Counted from the first letter of the stretch, positions 21,941-33,380 are shown. The stretch is DNA of 64,000 nt from Cladophialophora immunda (GCF_000835495.1 NW_015622542.1:2874485-2938484); one strand, 5' to 3'. Program-made: numbers and translations. Notes: generated from the sequence alone by a model not told the origin.

Positions 21941-23002
21941 TCACGTCAACAGTTTTAGTGTTGTTTTCACTTGGTTTCGTTTCCTTGTCGACCGCTTGCT
22001 AGGCCTGTTTCCTCTCCTATCAGCTGCATCTTTCACCACATTGGGAGTTTCCACTGGGGCCTTCGGGTTTGTCTCATCCGCTGTCGATGTCCCTCCTGCT
22101 GTAGCTATCCCTGATCCTGTCGGTTGGCCTCTCCACCGACTGGAGTCTTCTCCGTCCAAAACACAGTCTTCTGCAGGGTCTTCCGTGCCGATGTATCGCC
22201 CCTGGCCGTCCTTTGCGTAATGCTTCAGATATTGTCTCCTCGTGCCCTGGCGAATGCTGACGTTGACTTTTCTGTTCGAAGCAGATTGGGAACTTGACGG
22301 CTTGTGGCGGAAGAATGTCGAACGATTTTGGAGTTTGCCTTCTTTCTTGGAGAGTTCTCCTAATGCTCCCTCGTCGTTCGATCCATGACCTCCTTGTAAA
22401 GCTTCCAAATCCAGTACGGGAACCGTAATTAATGTGTCGTCGGTGTACTCAGTCGGCTTTACGACGGGACGGTACATGGGGCCCCCTTGGGAGCCATAGG
22501 CGCTAGGGTTGACACCGCTCACTGACGCGGCAACTGCATCCCACCCTCCCATATCGAATGCGAGCCTTTTGCCTTCCGGTGATAGTTGTCGTGGTAAATG
22601 AGGGGATGCTTTGAATCCTGAAGGTGCAAGATAAGACTGATAGTATTGAGGCAGTAATAGACGGACACGGGCTGAGATACCTTCTGTAGTCAACGGGAAG
22701 GGGGACGATCGCAAGTGTGCACTGCCTCCAGGTCTCCAGGTTAGTGCCGAGGGTGCGTTGTTCTTGACCCTCCCATGTCCCTTCAGCAGCCTTGGTATCT
22801 GCCTTGGTGACGATTGGCGGCCACGCAGAGGCTGTGGAGAAGGCAGGACATTAATAATGCCTGCCAGATTTAGCAACTAATGCCTTTTTGGATCGGATGG
22901 GATTCCTCCGTGGTAGAGTATTGTCCATGGACAGACGAATTAATTACTGAATGGCTTCCTCAGATCAGATCGTCTCTTCGTTGGTTTGCGGATGTCGAAC
23001 AT
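21941..23002 (-). CDS. Unrecognised basic protein, 324 aa, 2 exons
   Basis: Exons read 23002..22948 and 22860..21941, with an 87-base intron (GTAATT donor, GGCAG acceptor, CTAAAT branch-like motif), giving 324 residues starting MFDIRKPTKRRSD. Without the short first exon the long frame has no upstream ATG before Met at 22552, so the exon is the best explanation of the start. The product is basic and mostly disordered, with one more ordered segment (RLLLPQYYQSYLAPSGFKA) and a Lys/Arg-rich C-terminus ending in KRSTRKRNQVKTTL. A nuclear or nucleolar location is plausible from composition only. It follows the ERCC1 stop codon by only 81 bases on the same strand. Confidence 0.72.
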
Positions 23003-23083
23003 TGTGGCGGTGCTTGTACTGCGCTCCACGATAGGCATCAAGCCGTGAAAATGAAGGAGATTGTAAAAGTGGTACGTCCTCTT

Positions 23084-24220
23084 TCATCCATTTTGTCGTA
23101 GTTTTGCCAGAGCTGCCGCAACACCTGCACTCAACTCTGGTTCTTTGCCACGCTGTGGCTGGGGCGGTCGTGAACTTTGTTCTTTTGCTTTTGCGCCTTC
23201 TACATCGGCAAGAGCAAGAAGTGCTGCCTCTTCCTCCTCATCCAAATCGTCCATGGTAACTTCTTCCAGTCGAGGGCGCTTATGGCTTGGGCCCGCCTCG
23301 GCTGGATTCTGTATCGCAACAGCAGCTGACCCTTGCCTGCTAAGGCTGGGTACAACACCAATGGGGATCGGCGTGTGTCCGCTCCCTGGTCTTGACTCCG
23401 GAGTGCTAGCTTCCTCAGAGAACAAGGAGGTTTCTTGTCTCAGCATGGCTGCATTAGATTTGGCAGCTCTTCTCACGCGGAATGGTTCCCGGACAGTACT
23501 GTACCAAGTCTTGACTTTCTTTTCGCCCAATCCTGGTACCAGAGCCAATTCTTCTGGCTCCGCATTTACCGCTGCTCGAAGGGAGCCGAAGTTCATAATC
23601 AGGCTAGCAGCGTCGGTCTTGTTGATATTTCGTGGTGTCGTAACAAATTCGGTGAGACTCTCCTGATAGGTCTCTGCTTGGTGGGCTCGAATCGATGCAG
23701 ACGAAGCGTGTTCATACGATTTGAAGAGTTCTAGATAGCGACCGGCCTCTTGAGACGACCAGCACAGGATCAACGTCAAGTTGTTGATCATCGAGGTTTT
23801 GGATAGTTCTTTCAGAGCCTCCTCGTGATTCGTAATGTCAACCATGGTCAACAGGATTCGGAGGTTGTAGAGCTTGCCCAGCTGGCGGATCCGGCTATAG
23901 ATGTATTCTGGGTGCAAGCGATGGTACTTGAGAGACAGGAATAATGCGCATGTTGTTGCGCCGAGGACGTAGTCGCACGGTATGTCAGAGTATTCCCAGG
24001 GAAGCTGTGTAACATGTTTCAAGATTGGATTGCCCTTTTGTCGAGTTGATACCAATATTGCCGAAGGACCCTGTCTTCCAGGCAGCGCTTGTGGCTTTGG
24101 CTGGACCACTCTTGCGGGTGTGTTTGTTGTAGCAGGACTTGCTGTTCGCTGCGGCGCAGACGGTCGTCCAACAGCCGCCTCTTGCGATAGGAAGTCAACG
24201 TTGTCAAATTCTTCGGCCAT
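23084..24220 (-). CDS. RAD10: DNA repair protein ERCC1/Rad10 (swi10 homologue)
   Basis: The intronless frame encodes 378 residues from the ATG at 24220. A disordered N-terminus is followed by the Rad10 central domain at about residues 52-170 (GNPILKHVTQLPWEY, DYVLGATTCALFLSLKYH, LGKLYNLRILLTMVDI). Two helix-hairpin-helix motifs follow at about 190-245, ending in ALVPGLGEKKVKTWY. Members form the non-catalytic, DNA-binding half of the XPF-ERCC1 (Rad1-Rad10) 5' flap endonuclease, used in nucleotide excision repair, interstrand cross-link repair and single-strand annealing. An extra acidic and Gln/Pro-rich C-terminal extension of about 130 residues is present, as is common in filamentous fungi. 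It is divergent from the Nop4 gene, 399 bases apart. Confidence 0.93.
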   Translation of the reverse strand: MAEEFDNVDFLSQEAAVGRPSAPQRTASPATTNTPARVVQPKPQALPGRQGPSAILVSTRQKGNPILKHVTQLPWEYSDIPCDYVLGATTCALFLSLKYHRLHPEYIYSRIRQLGKLYNLRILLTMVDITNHEEALKELSKTSMINNLTLILCWSSQEAGRYLELFKSYEHASSASIRAHQAETYQESLTEFVTTPRNINKTDAASLIMNFGSLRAAVNAEPEELALVPGLGEKKVKTWYSTVREPFRVRRAAKSNAAMLRQETSLFSEEASTPESRPGSGHTPIPIGVVPSLSRQGSAAVAIQNPAEAGPSHKRPRLEEVTMDDLDEEEEAALLALADVEGAKAKEQSSRPPQPQRGKEPELSAGVAAALAKLRQNG

Positions 24221-24619
24221 GGTGTTGCCTTCTGCCTGGTCCTAGATTTTGAAGTGGGAGCAGAGGAAGAATGCGACAGATGCCGGTATCACCCTGGTAT
24301 ACATCAGGGCCCCCAGAAACGTCTTTTGGAGCCGCTGCCGTTGAATATCCGCACAGCACTCTCTTAATGTCAGTCCTGCCTCAGAGTCACTGCAAGAAAA
24401 GGGTGCAACGATACCAGTTGAAGAGAATTGCACCGAATACTCGAGTGATTTGACTTCGTTTCGGCTCTATACTTCGACGTACTCAGGCATACGGCAGCTA
24501 TTAACTCGCAAAGTGCAAAGTGCAACTCCGCTTCGAGTTGGAGAAATTTTTTGGACTGCGAAAAAGTTCAATTTCCCATCAACTCGAAAAGGGCAGCGAG
24601 TATAGACCGCAACACAATC
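24221..24619. promoter_or_regulatory. Bidirectional promoter region, ERCC1 / Nop4
   Basis: This 399-bp gap between two divergent start codons must hold both promoters. I see no clear TATA box. Confidence 0.55.
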
Positions 24620-26824
24620 ATGGACAAGGGTAACAAGAGGCGCAAGCTCTCTAATGGGAGCTATGAAGCTGTTACCCGAGATGCTGACCACCCAACTCAA
24701 GAAACCAGTCCCAAATCCAAGGAGCAGAGACGCTCACTCTTTGTCCGCTCTCTGCCTGCTTCCGTGACCACAGAGCGACTCACAGAGTACTTCTCGCAGT
24801 CTTTTCCTCTCAAGCATGCCACGGTAGTCCTAGACCCTCAGACAAAGATCTCGCGAGGATTCGGCTTCGTCACCTTCGCCGATGCAGAGGACGCGCAGGC
24901 TGCTCTCGCACAATTCAACGACTCGGTGCTAGACGGCAGGAAGATCAAGGTTGAGTTGGCCGAAGCCAGACACCGTGATGCGGACCTTGGGGCGAAGAGC
25001 AGCGTCAATACCACGGCTGTACAACTTCGAGCACAGCGAGAAAAGAATCAAGCAGAGACCCAACCCCCAAAGTTGATCGTGAGAAACCTTCCATGGAGTA
25101 TCAAGACGGCCGAGGACCTCTCATTGTTATTTCGAAGCTATGGCAAGGTCAAGCATGCGGTGGTACCTAAGAAGGGCCCTAAGGAGCAGTACGGTTTCGG
25201 GATTGTTGTGCTCCGGGGCAAAAAGAACGCTGAGAGGGCACTTGCCGCGGTCAATGGGAAAGAGGTTGATGGGCGCACGTTAGCCGTTGACTGGGCCGTC
25301 GACAGGAAGACTTGGGAAGAGTTGCAACATACTCATCCAGAAACTGCACAGCCACTCCAGGACGAGCCGAGGGCGGACAATTATAACGACGGTGACGCCG
25401 GTTCGGACGTCGATGTGGAGGAGGACTCAGAGTCTGACGACGATAACGAGCACGTTGACCATCTTAGTGATTCGGTTGGCGATTCCGAGGAAGACTCCGT
25501 TGACGAAATCGATGCGAAAAGCGACGAAGATGATTTACAATCAGAAACAGAGAGTACTACCCCCGGCCCCGAAGCACGCGACAATAAAAATGATACCTCT
25601 GTTTTCGTGAGAAATTTACCCTACACAACGGACGACGACCTTCTTCGTGAACACTTTTCCACTTTTGGACCGATCCGATATGCACGGGTCGTCTATGACC
25701 CAGAGACCGAGCGCTCCAAAGGAACAGGCTTTGTCTGCTTTTTCAACATTGATGATGCCAAAACCTGCGTCAAGAATGCTCCAAAGCATGATGTGCCATC
25801 TGAACATGCAAACAATGACAAAAAGAGAGAAAAGGAAGGGTTGAAGCACTCCATCCTTGAAAACGAAGCGGCAGATCCGTCGGGTCGCTATACACTCGAG
25901 GGCCGCATTCTCCAGGTTTCCCGGGCTCTCAGCAGAGAGGATGCAGAACGCCGAGCAAACGAGGCCAGTGAGAAAAGAGACGTCCGAGATCGAGATAAAC
26001 GCCGTCTATATCTACTTGCGGAAGGATCTATCCCTCGAGGATCGAAGCTCTACGAGCAGCTGGGCAAGGCAGAGATCGACATCAGAGAGAGCAGTGCTCG
26101 CCAACGGCAGCGATTGATCAAAAGCAACCCGAATCTATGCTTGAGTTTGACCCGACTAAGCGTTAGAAATCTTCCCCGAGGTATCGACAGCAAGGAATTG
26201 AAGGCATTGGCTCGCGAGGCCGTGGTTGGGTTTGCCAAGGACGTCAAAGAGGGCCTTCGACAGCCTCTGAGCAAGGAAGAGCTACGGCGAGGTGGTAGCG
26301 AGATGCAAGAAGCTGAGCGCCGACGCAAGCTATCCGGCAAAGGCATTGTCAAACAGGCGAAAGTTGTATTTGAAGACAAAGAAGGAAGTAAGGTCAAGGA
26401 AGGCGCTGGTCGAAGCCGAGGCTATGGCTTCATTGAATATGTTGGTCATCGGAATGCTCTGGCCGGCCTGCGTTGGCTCAATGGGCACATGGTCAAACCG
26501 CAAAATGCTGGTTTGGATAGAGGGAAACGCCTGATTGTGGAGTTTGCGATCGAGAATGCCCAGGTCATCCAGCGGAGGAATGACAGAGAGCAAAAGGCCC
26601 GAGAAGGTGGCGGGAAAAGGGCCAAGGACAACAAGCTAGCAAAGTCCGAGGGCAGCGGAAGTGTCAACAAGAAGCGGAAGCGCAGTGACAAGAACGATGA
26701 TGGATCATCTTCAAAGGCCTCGAAGGTCCCGGAGCCGGTCGAGCCCGAGGAGAAGAATCGCATTGCGAAAAGGAATCGCATCATCGCAAAGAAGCGCCAG
26801 GCCAGGAAAGTGCGGAAAGGCTGA
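24620..26824 (+). CDS. NOP4: Nucleolar ribosome-biogenesis RNA-binding protein Nop4/RBM28
   Basis: The intronless frame encodes 734 residues from the ATG at 24620; upstream in-frame codons are not ATG. Four RRM folds are visible. The first starts at about residue 38 (RSLFVRSLPAS with SRGFGFVTFAD). The second has KLIVRNLPWSIKT and a YGFGIVVL variant RNP1. The third has SVFVRNLPYTTDDDL and KGTGFVCF. The fourth is divergent (LSVRNLPRGID with SRGYGFIEYVG and a long insert). A very acidic Asp/Glu/Ser linker separates RRM2 and RRM3, and the C-terminus is Lys/Arg-rich (AKRNRIIAKKRQARKVRKG), typical of nucleolar proteins. Known orthologues are needed for 27S pre-rRNA processing in 60S subunit assembly. 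Confidence 0.93.
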   Translation: MDKGNKRRKLSNGSYEAVTRDADHPTQETSPKSKEQRRSLFVRSLPASVTTERLTEYFSQSFPLKHATVVLDPQTKISRGFGFVTFADAEDAQAALAQFNDSVLDGRKIKVELAEARHRDADLGAKSSVNTTAVQLRAQREKNQAETQPPKLIVRNLPWSIKTAEDLSLLFRSYGKVKHAVVPKKGPKEQYGFGIVVLRGKKNAERALAAVNGKEVDGRTLAVDWAVDRKTWEELQHTHPETAQPLQDEPRADNYNDGDAGSDVDVEEDSESDDDNEHVDHLSDSVGDSEEDSVDEIDAKSDEDDLQSETESTTPGPEARDNKNDTSVFVRNLPYTTDDDLLREHFSTFGPIRYARVVYDPETERSKGTGFVCFFNIDDAKTCVKNAPKHDVPSEHANNDKKREKEGLKHSILENEAADPSGRYTLEGRILQVSRALSREDAERRANEASEKRDVRDRDKRRLYLLAEGSIPRGSKLYEQLGKAEIDIRESSARQRQRLIKSNPNLCLSLTRLSVRNLPRGIDSKELKALAREAVVGFAKDVKEGLRQPLSKEELRRGGSEMQEAERRRKLSGKGIVKQAKVVFEDKEGSKVKEGAGRSRGYGFIEYVGHRNALAGLRWLNGHMVKPQNAGLDRGKRLIVEFAIENAQVIQRRNDREQKAREGGGKRAKDNKLAKSEGSGSVNKKRKRSDKNDDGSSSKASKVPEPVEPEEKNRIAKRNRIIAKKRQARKVRKG

Positions 26825-27013
26825 TGGATTGATTGAACGGATGAGTCGCACGCAGTCTGCAGCTGAGGGTTGAGAAATGAGCGACATCGAGGTGCCGCTG
26901 AAGGCGAAGGACTGGATCTCCTACTTCTGTCCGGGGTATCTTCCTTAACGTCACAATAAATTGATGTCTTCCTGCTCCCGTCTCTCTCAGCCCGTATTCT
27001 GAGCACCCGCGAC

Positions 27014-27715
27014 CTAGAGGGTAGAGGCAAAGGCAGTCAGCAACTGTCCTGAGATTTGTATGGCCTGCTCCTGCCCGCTCTTGAGTGCCTTGCCATGTCT
27101 ACTTTCCCGCCCGGTCCGTGCGGGCGTTTTTGGCAATTCCGTCTTCCTCCTCACAATCTTTGTAGCTTGGATATACTGACCTTGCCCACAATGTTATATC
27201 GCTTGCTGAAGAAGGTGTACCATTCATCGAGAACTGTCTTGTACTTGTCATCCAGGTCATACCATTCTGGCACGCAATCTTCGGGCTTCAGGCTGGAGAG
27301 GGCGAGGGCACGAGAAGGGTCCTTTCCGGCAAAGACTGCAGAAAGAGCTTTGGTTAGTCTGGAACGGCGCATGCGGGAACTCGAGAGAGGCACGAATGCA
27401 GCAGCCGTACCGTGATATTGACCCTTCTCGCCATAGGCCTTGTTCTTGGAGACATCGAAGATGGTCCCCTTTATCGCAACCCACGTAGGCTTATCCGGAT
27501 TTGTGCCTGTTGCAAAGTCGCAGTCTCAGTATACTGTGCCCCTCCCCGCCATGGAAGGTGTCTGGTCTGCAGCCTGTGATCGAGTGCGTACCATCGCATT
27601 GACTCAACTCCTCCAGCGAGATCTCGTCGTTCTTGGGCGGCTCCAATTCCACCGGAACCTTGGGCTCGAATTTCTTGTTCTCTGAATAAGGGCTCGGTGA
27701 GGTTGGATCAGTCAT
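27014..27715 (-). CDS. DAP1: Cytochrome b5-like heme-binding protein Dap1/MAPR, 4 exons
   Basis: Exons read 27715..27592, 27506..27411, 27335..27181 and 27043..27014, giving 134 residues. All junctions keep phase and rebuild the MAPR cytochrome b5-like fold: EISLEELSQCDG, then WVAIKGTIFDVSK, YGEKGQYHVFAGKDPSRAL and EWYTFFSKRYNIVGK. Known members bind heme, with a Tyr ligand, and support cytochrome P450 Erg11/Erg5 activity in sterol synthesis and azole tolerance. There is no N-terminal membrane helix in this model, as in yeast Dap1. The last exon is only 30 bases and ends with a basic donor (GTCAGT); translation through it would instead add a short alternative tail, so the C-terminus is the least certain part. 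Confidence 0.83.
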
Positions 27716-28566
27716 GGTGATGGTTTTTTGGCAAACAAACCTCGATTCGTGTCGGTCACTGTGAAGCGCGGGAGAATCGATAGGCAAGAGTCAGTTCCAG
27801 AATCGAGTCTAAAGCTCTTAAGGTAAATCGGTGACACCACCACAGAAGTTGCACTGCCCCTGTGACCTCCGAGAGTGTGTGCAAGGGTGATTACATACTC
27901 TTTCCACAGCTTAGGAAAGCGGAACTCCTCAGAGTCGATGTTTGACTTGATTGGGACTTGGGGTTTGGAACGCAGGGTCTGGGCAGTACCGAGTAGGTAG
28001 GGAGGGCTATCGGTCAATGGCAACACGATGGCAATCGGCTGACAGTGTTTCGGTCCCTGTTCGGTCTGAAGTTGCTCGCTGGCTCACTGGATGCTGGATG
28101 CGGGCTGCGGGAAATTCCTAGAGGCCAGACGCACACACACACACACGCGTAGGCGAAGAAATGCCCCTCGCAGGCTGCCCCTCCATGGGATTTCATTGCC
28201 CCGTCCCCCGCTGTTGCCAGCCAGTCTCGCAAGTAGAATCCGGGACGGAGTTGCGAGTTTCGCGGTGGGATACATTGTCTACCTACAGTTGCCCAGCACA
28301 GGCTGACGACGCTCTGATCTATACTGAGGCGTTTAGTGGTTGTCCATCGCAAACCGCCCAGGCCGCCACCACTGCCCATCGCAGCCATTCGTGCCCTTTA
28401 CCATGGTGGCGCAGGAGGGGCATCGGACAAGTATATCAGACCCGCTTTGGTCATTTCCATCTGTCGACAGCGCATACTTGCGTGCCACGGACAGAATGTG
28501 TCTAACAGGGTAGGCTATATTCAGGACATTTCTTATGTGCTTACACTTCCAGGATTCTTCCTCTCT
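27716..28566. other. Intergenic, 851 bp
   Basis: This is the upstream region of Dap1 and the 3' flank of the agmatinase gene. It holds a CA repeat (28132..28146). No gene is seen. Confidence 0.6.
28132..28146. repeat. (CA)7 dinucleotide repeat
   Basis: An alternating CA run is directly visible. Confidence 0.9.
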
Positions 28567-29951
28567 CTAAGGCCTCCTCAATGGCTTTACGGGAGTTTCG
28601 ACCATCAGGCTCATGAGTCGATGGGCAACCTCCCCAGCTGCAAGGACGGTCGTTTCTCCAGGATTATCATATATCGGAGCAACCTCCACGACGTCGGCCC
28701 CGATGACATTCAGACCTTCAAGGCCATCCAGGATGCTGAGGAGCTCTCTCGTCGTCCAGCCACCCACCTCAGCCGTCCCCGTGGCGGGAGCATATGCTGG
28801 ATCCAAGACGTCAATGTCGACGGAGATGTAGACATTCGTGTCGCCCACTCGAGCCTTGAGCTTGTCGATAATCCCCGAAACACCGATCTTGTCGATATCC
28901 CGGGCGGTGATGATCTCGAAACCGCACCGCTTGTCGTTTTTCCAGTCATAGCTTTTGTTGATGACCGGGGCTCGTATTCCCGCGTGTGCGGAAGAATTCA
29001 GAATGAGGCCTTCCTCGTGGGCGATATGGAGGAAGGTGCCGTGATTGAGCCCAGCATAGTCGGAGATTCCTCCACCAAGAACTTTGGGATCTGCGCGGAA
29101 TCAACTATTAGCAGTGGATTCACTCGTCTCTGCGGTGTCCAAAGGTGAGTGAAGGGTGAATGCTCTGGATCTCCCTTTTCGGTTTGCATGACTGTGTGAG
29201 CTAGTGAAGAGATGCGAGCATACCCCAGGTATCTATATGGCTGTCAAAGTGTATGACACTGACAGGCCCCCAGTGGTCAATGGTCGAGCGCAACGCCGCT
29301 AAGGTGGTGGTGTGGTCACCTCCCAACGTGATGATCCTAGGAACGTCGGCCACTTCTGTGGTATTGGCTGTCCGGCTGGAAACCACTTTGTGCGCCTTTT
29401 CCAGTTGCTGCAAGGCCACGGTATTGTCGAGGAAAGTGAGGGGTGCGTCGCCGCAATCGACTATGCGCGCCCAGCCCAGGAACGTGTTCTCATGGGTATA
29501 CGGGTCCCATGCCGCCGCAGCTTGCATTCGTCGAGAACCCCTGCGCAGATCTAGTCAGAACATGGTTGGATCAGAAAGCCCATTCTGGAGATGTCAGGTG
29601 GAAACCTCCTCTTGTCTGAACTCACCATCTGATTCCACTGGGGCCAAATCGTGCCCCGGGTCGAGCGGTAGTGCCGGTGTCAAAAGGTGCCCCCAAAAAG
29701 GCAATATCATACTTGTCTACATCGTCATCCGGCGATAAGCAATGTACCCAAGGAAGGTTTGCAAAGGTGGTTAGACCCGAGTATTTCTCGAATTCGGCCA
29801 AGGGATCCTTCCCTGAGGCGACGGGAGATCGATATCGGCTGGCATGGCCACCAAGGTTTGCCTGTAGCGGTGAGACTGGAGGGAAAACAACGTCCCGCGC
29901 TATCGATGACGCTGGAAGGAGGAATAATGGTAAGGTCCAAGAGCTCAACAT
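28567..29951 (-). CDS. Agmatinase/ureohydrolase family enzyme with signal peptide, 3 exons
   Basis: Exons read 29951..29626, 29540..29224 and 29090..28567, giving 388 residues. The arginase/agmatinase manganese ligands are complete: GGDHTTTL (His185), HFDSHIDTW (Asp208, His210, Asp212) and SVDIDVLDP (Asp306, Asp308). The GAPFDTGTTARPGARFGP block is also present. The substrate class (agmatine, guanidinobutyrate or another guanidino compound) cannot be read from these motifs; urea release is the family reaction. The ATG at 29951 starts a hydrophobic leader (LPLFLLPASSIA), suggesting secretion or vacuolar/ER entry, unusual against cytosolic arginase but known for a subset of fungal agmatinase-like proteins. 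Confidence 0.88.
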
Positions 29952-31020
29952 GGCTGCGATGTGCTCCCGTGAAAGCTCCTGGAAGCTTGTAAGTATCTGC
30001 AGCAAGTGGTTCGACGGCAAAGGTACAAGAGTAGACGCTGATTTGAGGTTAGGGATGCATTATCGCGGGGACATTTCCGAGTCCAACAATCGAGATACCG
30101 AGTTTCAGGGTCAGAATACCACTTCAGGTGATTTTCATGACGGTGGCACCCCTCAGCAAAAGTCCTGCGATGATCCAGAAGCAAGATAAGCCAAGTCAGA
30201 GTCAACGCGCCACTAATTATGCCGTGCGTGGTGCCCACATGCGGACGGCGCAGAACGAAGAAGAACCGGGCTAGAGCGCCAAGGACGGGTGCTCTAGGTC
30301 TCTTACCCAGGCTCTTGGGCTTCACAAGGGGACCAAGGGGACTACTGCGCGGGCGGGAGGGGGCCTCTGGGAGCTTGAAAGGGCGCCCCTAGCTTAACTG
30401 CCAGGCGCCGAGGCAGAGAAGGGGAGTTTATCTGAGCAACCCCCGCCCCCGGGCACCTACTGGCCCTCGGCTGCCTTAACTAACATCAGGCTGGTGAGGC
30501 ACCCCCCAAGCCGCCCCAAGCACAGCTCCGCCCCTAATGCCCTGCCAAGAGGCCCGAAGCTCCCCAAGAAATCCCAAGAGTCGTCAGCCCAGACGCTTTC
30601 TTCCAACTTTCCTCCACTCAACTCGATCGTCTATCGTTCCTTGTCGTTGCCATCGCCGTTACTACCTCACGGCATCACTCTGCAGCTCCCTCAACAGTGA
30701 CTTTCTTTCAGCTTACAGTAAAATGATCCACGGGCTAAGGCCTCGCCGAGCCTCGAAGCCCACAGCACCAAGATCTTGGGTACGGAGCGTCCAATGCAAG
30801 GACATGGATTGTGCCGCGAGCATGCTACCTGAAGAGGCCAACTGGGATCAGGCCAGAGCTTCAAGATGGTGCATTATGCTTTTTGGTGATAAGGTCGGCT
30901 GTTACGTCGTGATATATCGTGCCACTTCCCGCCCTGAGCTCATCCCAAGGCCCCAGATTGTCTGTCCTCTTCTTTTCCGCTGTTCAGGCTTTGACTGCTC
31001 CTGACCCCTGACCTCTCACA
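29952..31020. other. Divergent intergenic region, 1.07 kb
   Basis: This is the promoter zone between the agmatinase-type gene (-) and the amino acid permease (+). The middle is C-rich (30.3-30.6 kb) and the last 350 bases are pyrimidine-rich, as expected of a fungal leader. No gene is supported. Confidence 0.6.
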
Positions 31021-33380
31021 ATGTCTTCTCCACGCGGCTATAGCTTCAGTGAGAAAAAGGATGGGTTACCCCCTCATATGCTGGACGAAACCCCCATCGC
31101 CCGGGGCGTGCGTACCCATTCTCAGAGCGACGACGACGAAGAGCACGCTGTGAGACGCGGCTCACGCAAGCAATCCGTCGTGGCGTCCATCAAGGCTAAC
31201 TATGGTCTGGCCGAAACACCTAGCTATCCCGGCAGTATCGAGGTGGGATATGACAGCACCCATCGAAAATTGAAGCCGAGACATATTCAGCTCATAGGCA
31301 TTGGTGGGACGATTGGCACGGCCCTGTACGTGCAGATCGGACGGGGTTTGCTCAATGGTGGACCTGGGAGCTTGTTTCTGGCTTTTACCATCTGGTAAGT
31401 CTGGGATATGTTGTTCATGTTCATGTGGTGCGAAATTCCAGATATCGGAATTGTGCTTTGATACAGAGAGCAAAAGAGGTGTTCCGATGCTCAAAACAAG
31501 ACTATGGTATCTTACGGGGTGACCACCACACCTTGTTGTTACCATTCCAAAGATATTCCCTTTCCGAGAACAGAAGAAAGTTGCAGGATGAAGATACCCA
31601 GCATCATGGACCTAAGTGAACTAATACAACCTTCGCATTTCTAGGTGCACATTCATTCTCTGTGTCACAAACTGCATGGCCGAGATGGTCACCTATCTCC
31701 CCATCTCTTCGCCCTTCATCCGATTTGCAGGCCGCTATGTCGACGAAGCCTTTGGCGTTGCCGCAGGCTACAACTTCTTCGTGTTCGAAGCGATGCTGGT
31801 CCCCTTTGAAATCGTGGCATGCAACGTCATTATCCACTTCTGGAGCGACATCGTTCCTGCCGGTGGGATTATCGCGATTGTGATTGTCTGCTATGCCCTG
31901 GTCAATCTGTTTGCTGTGCAATGGTACGGTGAGACCGAGTTCTGGCTCGCGCTGGGGAAAGTCCTCCTGATTGTGGGGTTGATCATATACACGTTTATCG
32001 CCATGCTGGGCGGCAACCCACTTGGTGACCGATTCGGCTTTCGATATTGGAACAACCCAGGCTCCTTCACGGAACTCTACTATGACGGCTCACTGGGGAG
32101 GTTTCTTGGGTTTCTGCAGTGTCTGATTCAGGCCTCCTTCACCATCGCGGGACCCGACTACGTCTCCATGGCAGCCGGCGAGGCTGAGAATCCACGCAAA
32201 GTCCTGCCCAAGGCGTTCAAGGCCGTCTTCTACCGCCTCACGGCCTTCTTCATGCTGGGCTCTCTCTGCGTCGGCATCCTCGTGCCGTACAACGATCCTG
32301 AACTGACCGAGGCCTTTTCGACGGGGAAGCCCGGCGCCGCGGCGTCGCCGTACGTGGTGTCCATGAACCGCCTGCGCATCAAGGTGCTCCCACACATCGT
32401 CAACGCCATGGTTCTCGGCAGCGCGTTCTCGGCCGGAAACAGCTATGTCTACTGCGCCAGTCGGAGCCTGTTTGGGCTGGCGCTCGAGGGCAAAGCGCCC
32501 CGAATCTTCACGCGCTGCACCAAGAACGGGGTGCCGGTCTACTGCGTGGCGTTGGTGCTGTTGATCAGTCTGCTGAGCTTTCTGCAAGTCAGCAACGACG
32601 CCGCCGTGGTGTTGAGCTGGTTTGTCAATCTGGTACGTTTCGATCCGCCTCGCTCATTCCCTGATGCTTTCTCCGTCATCTCTTCATCAGCGTGCCTCCC
32701 CACCGCAAAAACAACAAAATATTTGAGTCAAAACACTCCCCTACCCCATCTCTCCCCCCAACCATGCTAACGCGGTATACACGTAACAACGCAGGTGACG
32801 GCGTCCCAACTCATCAACTTCTCCGTCATGGCCTTCACGTTCCTCAAGTTCAAGCGCGCCCTCGAGGCCCAGGGCATCGACCGCAACACCCTGCCGTACA
32901 AGTCGTGGTGGCAGCCCTTCTCGGCCTACTACGCGCTAACGGGCTGCTTCATCATGACCTTTGTGGGCGGCTACACGGTCTTTCTGCCGGGGTTCTGGGA
33001 CGTGCCTAGCTTCCTGTTCAGCTACACCATGATCGGCGTGTTCCCCCTCCTGTTTGTCTTCTGGAAGTGGTTCAAGAAGACAAAGTGGTTGGGGCCCCTC
33101 GAGGTCGACCTCCACACCAGGGACATGGATGAGATTGCCGAGTATGAGCGGAACTATGTGCCTCGGCCGCCTAGGTGAGTTTCTTGTACATGCGTGATTG
33201 CGTTGCGCTGCGTTGTGCAGACAGGCATGCGGGAGTGTGCCCTGTCTGATCCTGTTTGGTCTCTCATCGCCTTTGATCGTTTTGTTTCTTTTAATCTGAG
33301 GAGAAGAGTCGTGAATCAGTGCTAACTTGGGACATGATAGGAACGCCTTCATGAAATACTTTGACAAGATCTTTAGCTAA
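31021..33380 (+). CDS. Amino acid permease (AAT/APC family), 4 exons
   Basis: Exons 31021..31394, 31645..32632, 32795..33174 and 33341..33380 give 593 residues. The first ~85 residues are a hydrophilic cytosolic tail rich in Ser/Arg/Asp. The core begins with KPRHIQLIGIGGTIGTALYVQIGRGL, split here as the hallmark TM1 of yeast amino acid transporters. About 12 hydrophobic helices follow, with the FTIAGPDYVSMAAGEAENPRK motif in two blocks and a GSAFSAGNSYVYCASRSLFG-like TM8 region. The C-terminal cytosolic tail ends in a tiny 13-residue exon. The family imports amino acids with protons at the plasma membrane; substrate range is unknown. Intron 1 is unusually long for this window (250 bases). It stands divergently from the agmatinase-type gene, so nitrogen-related co-regulation is possible but unproven. 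Confidence 0.92.
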
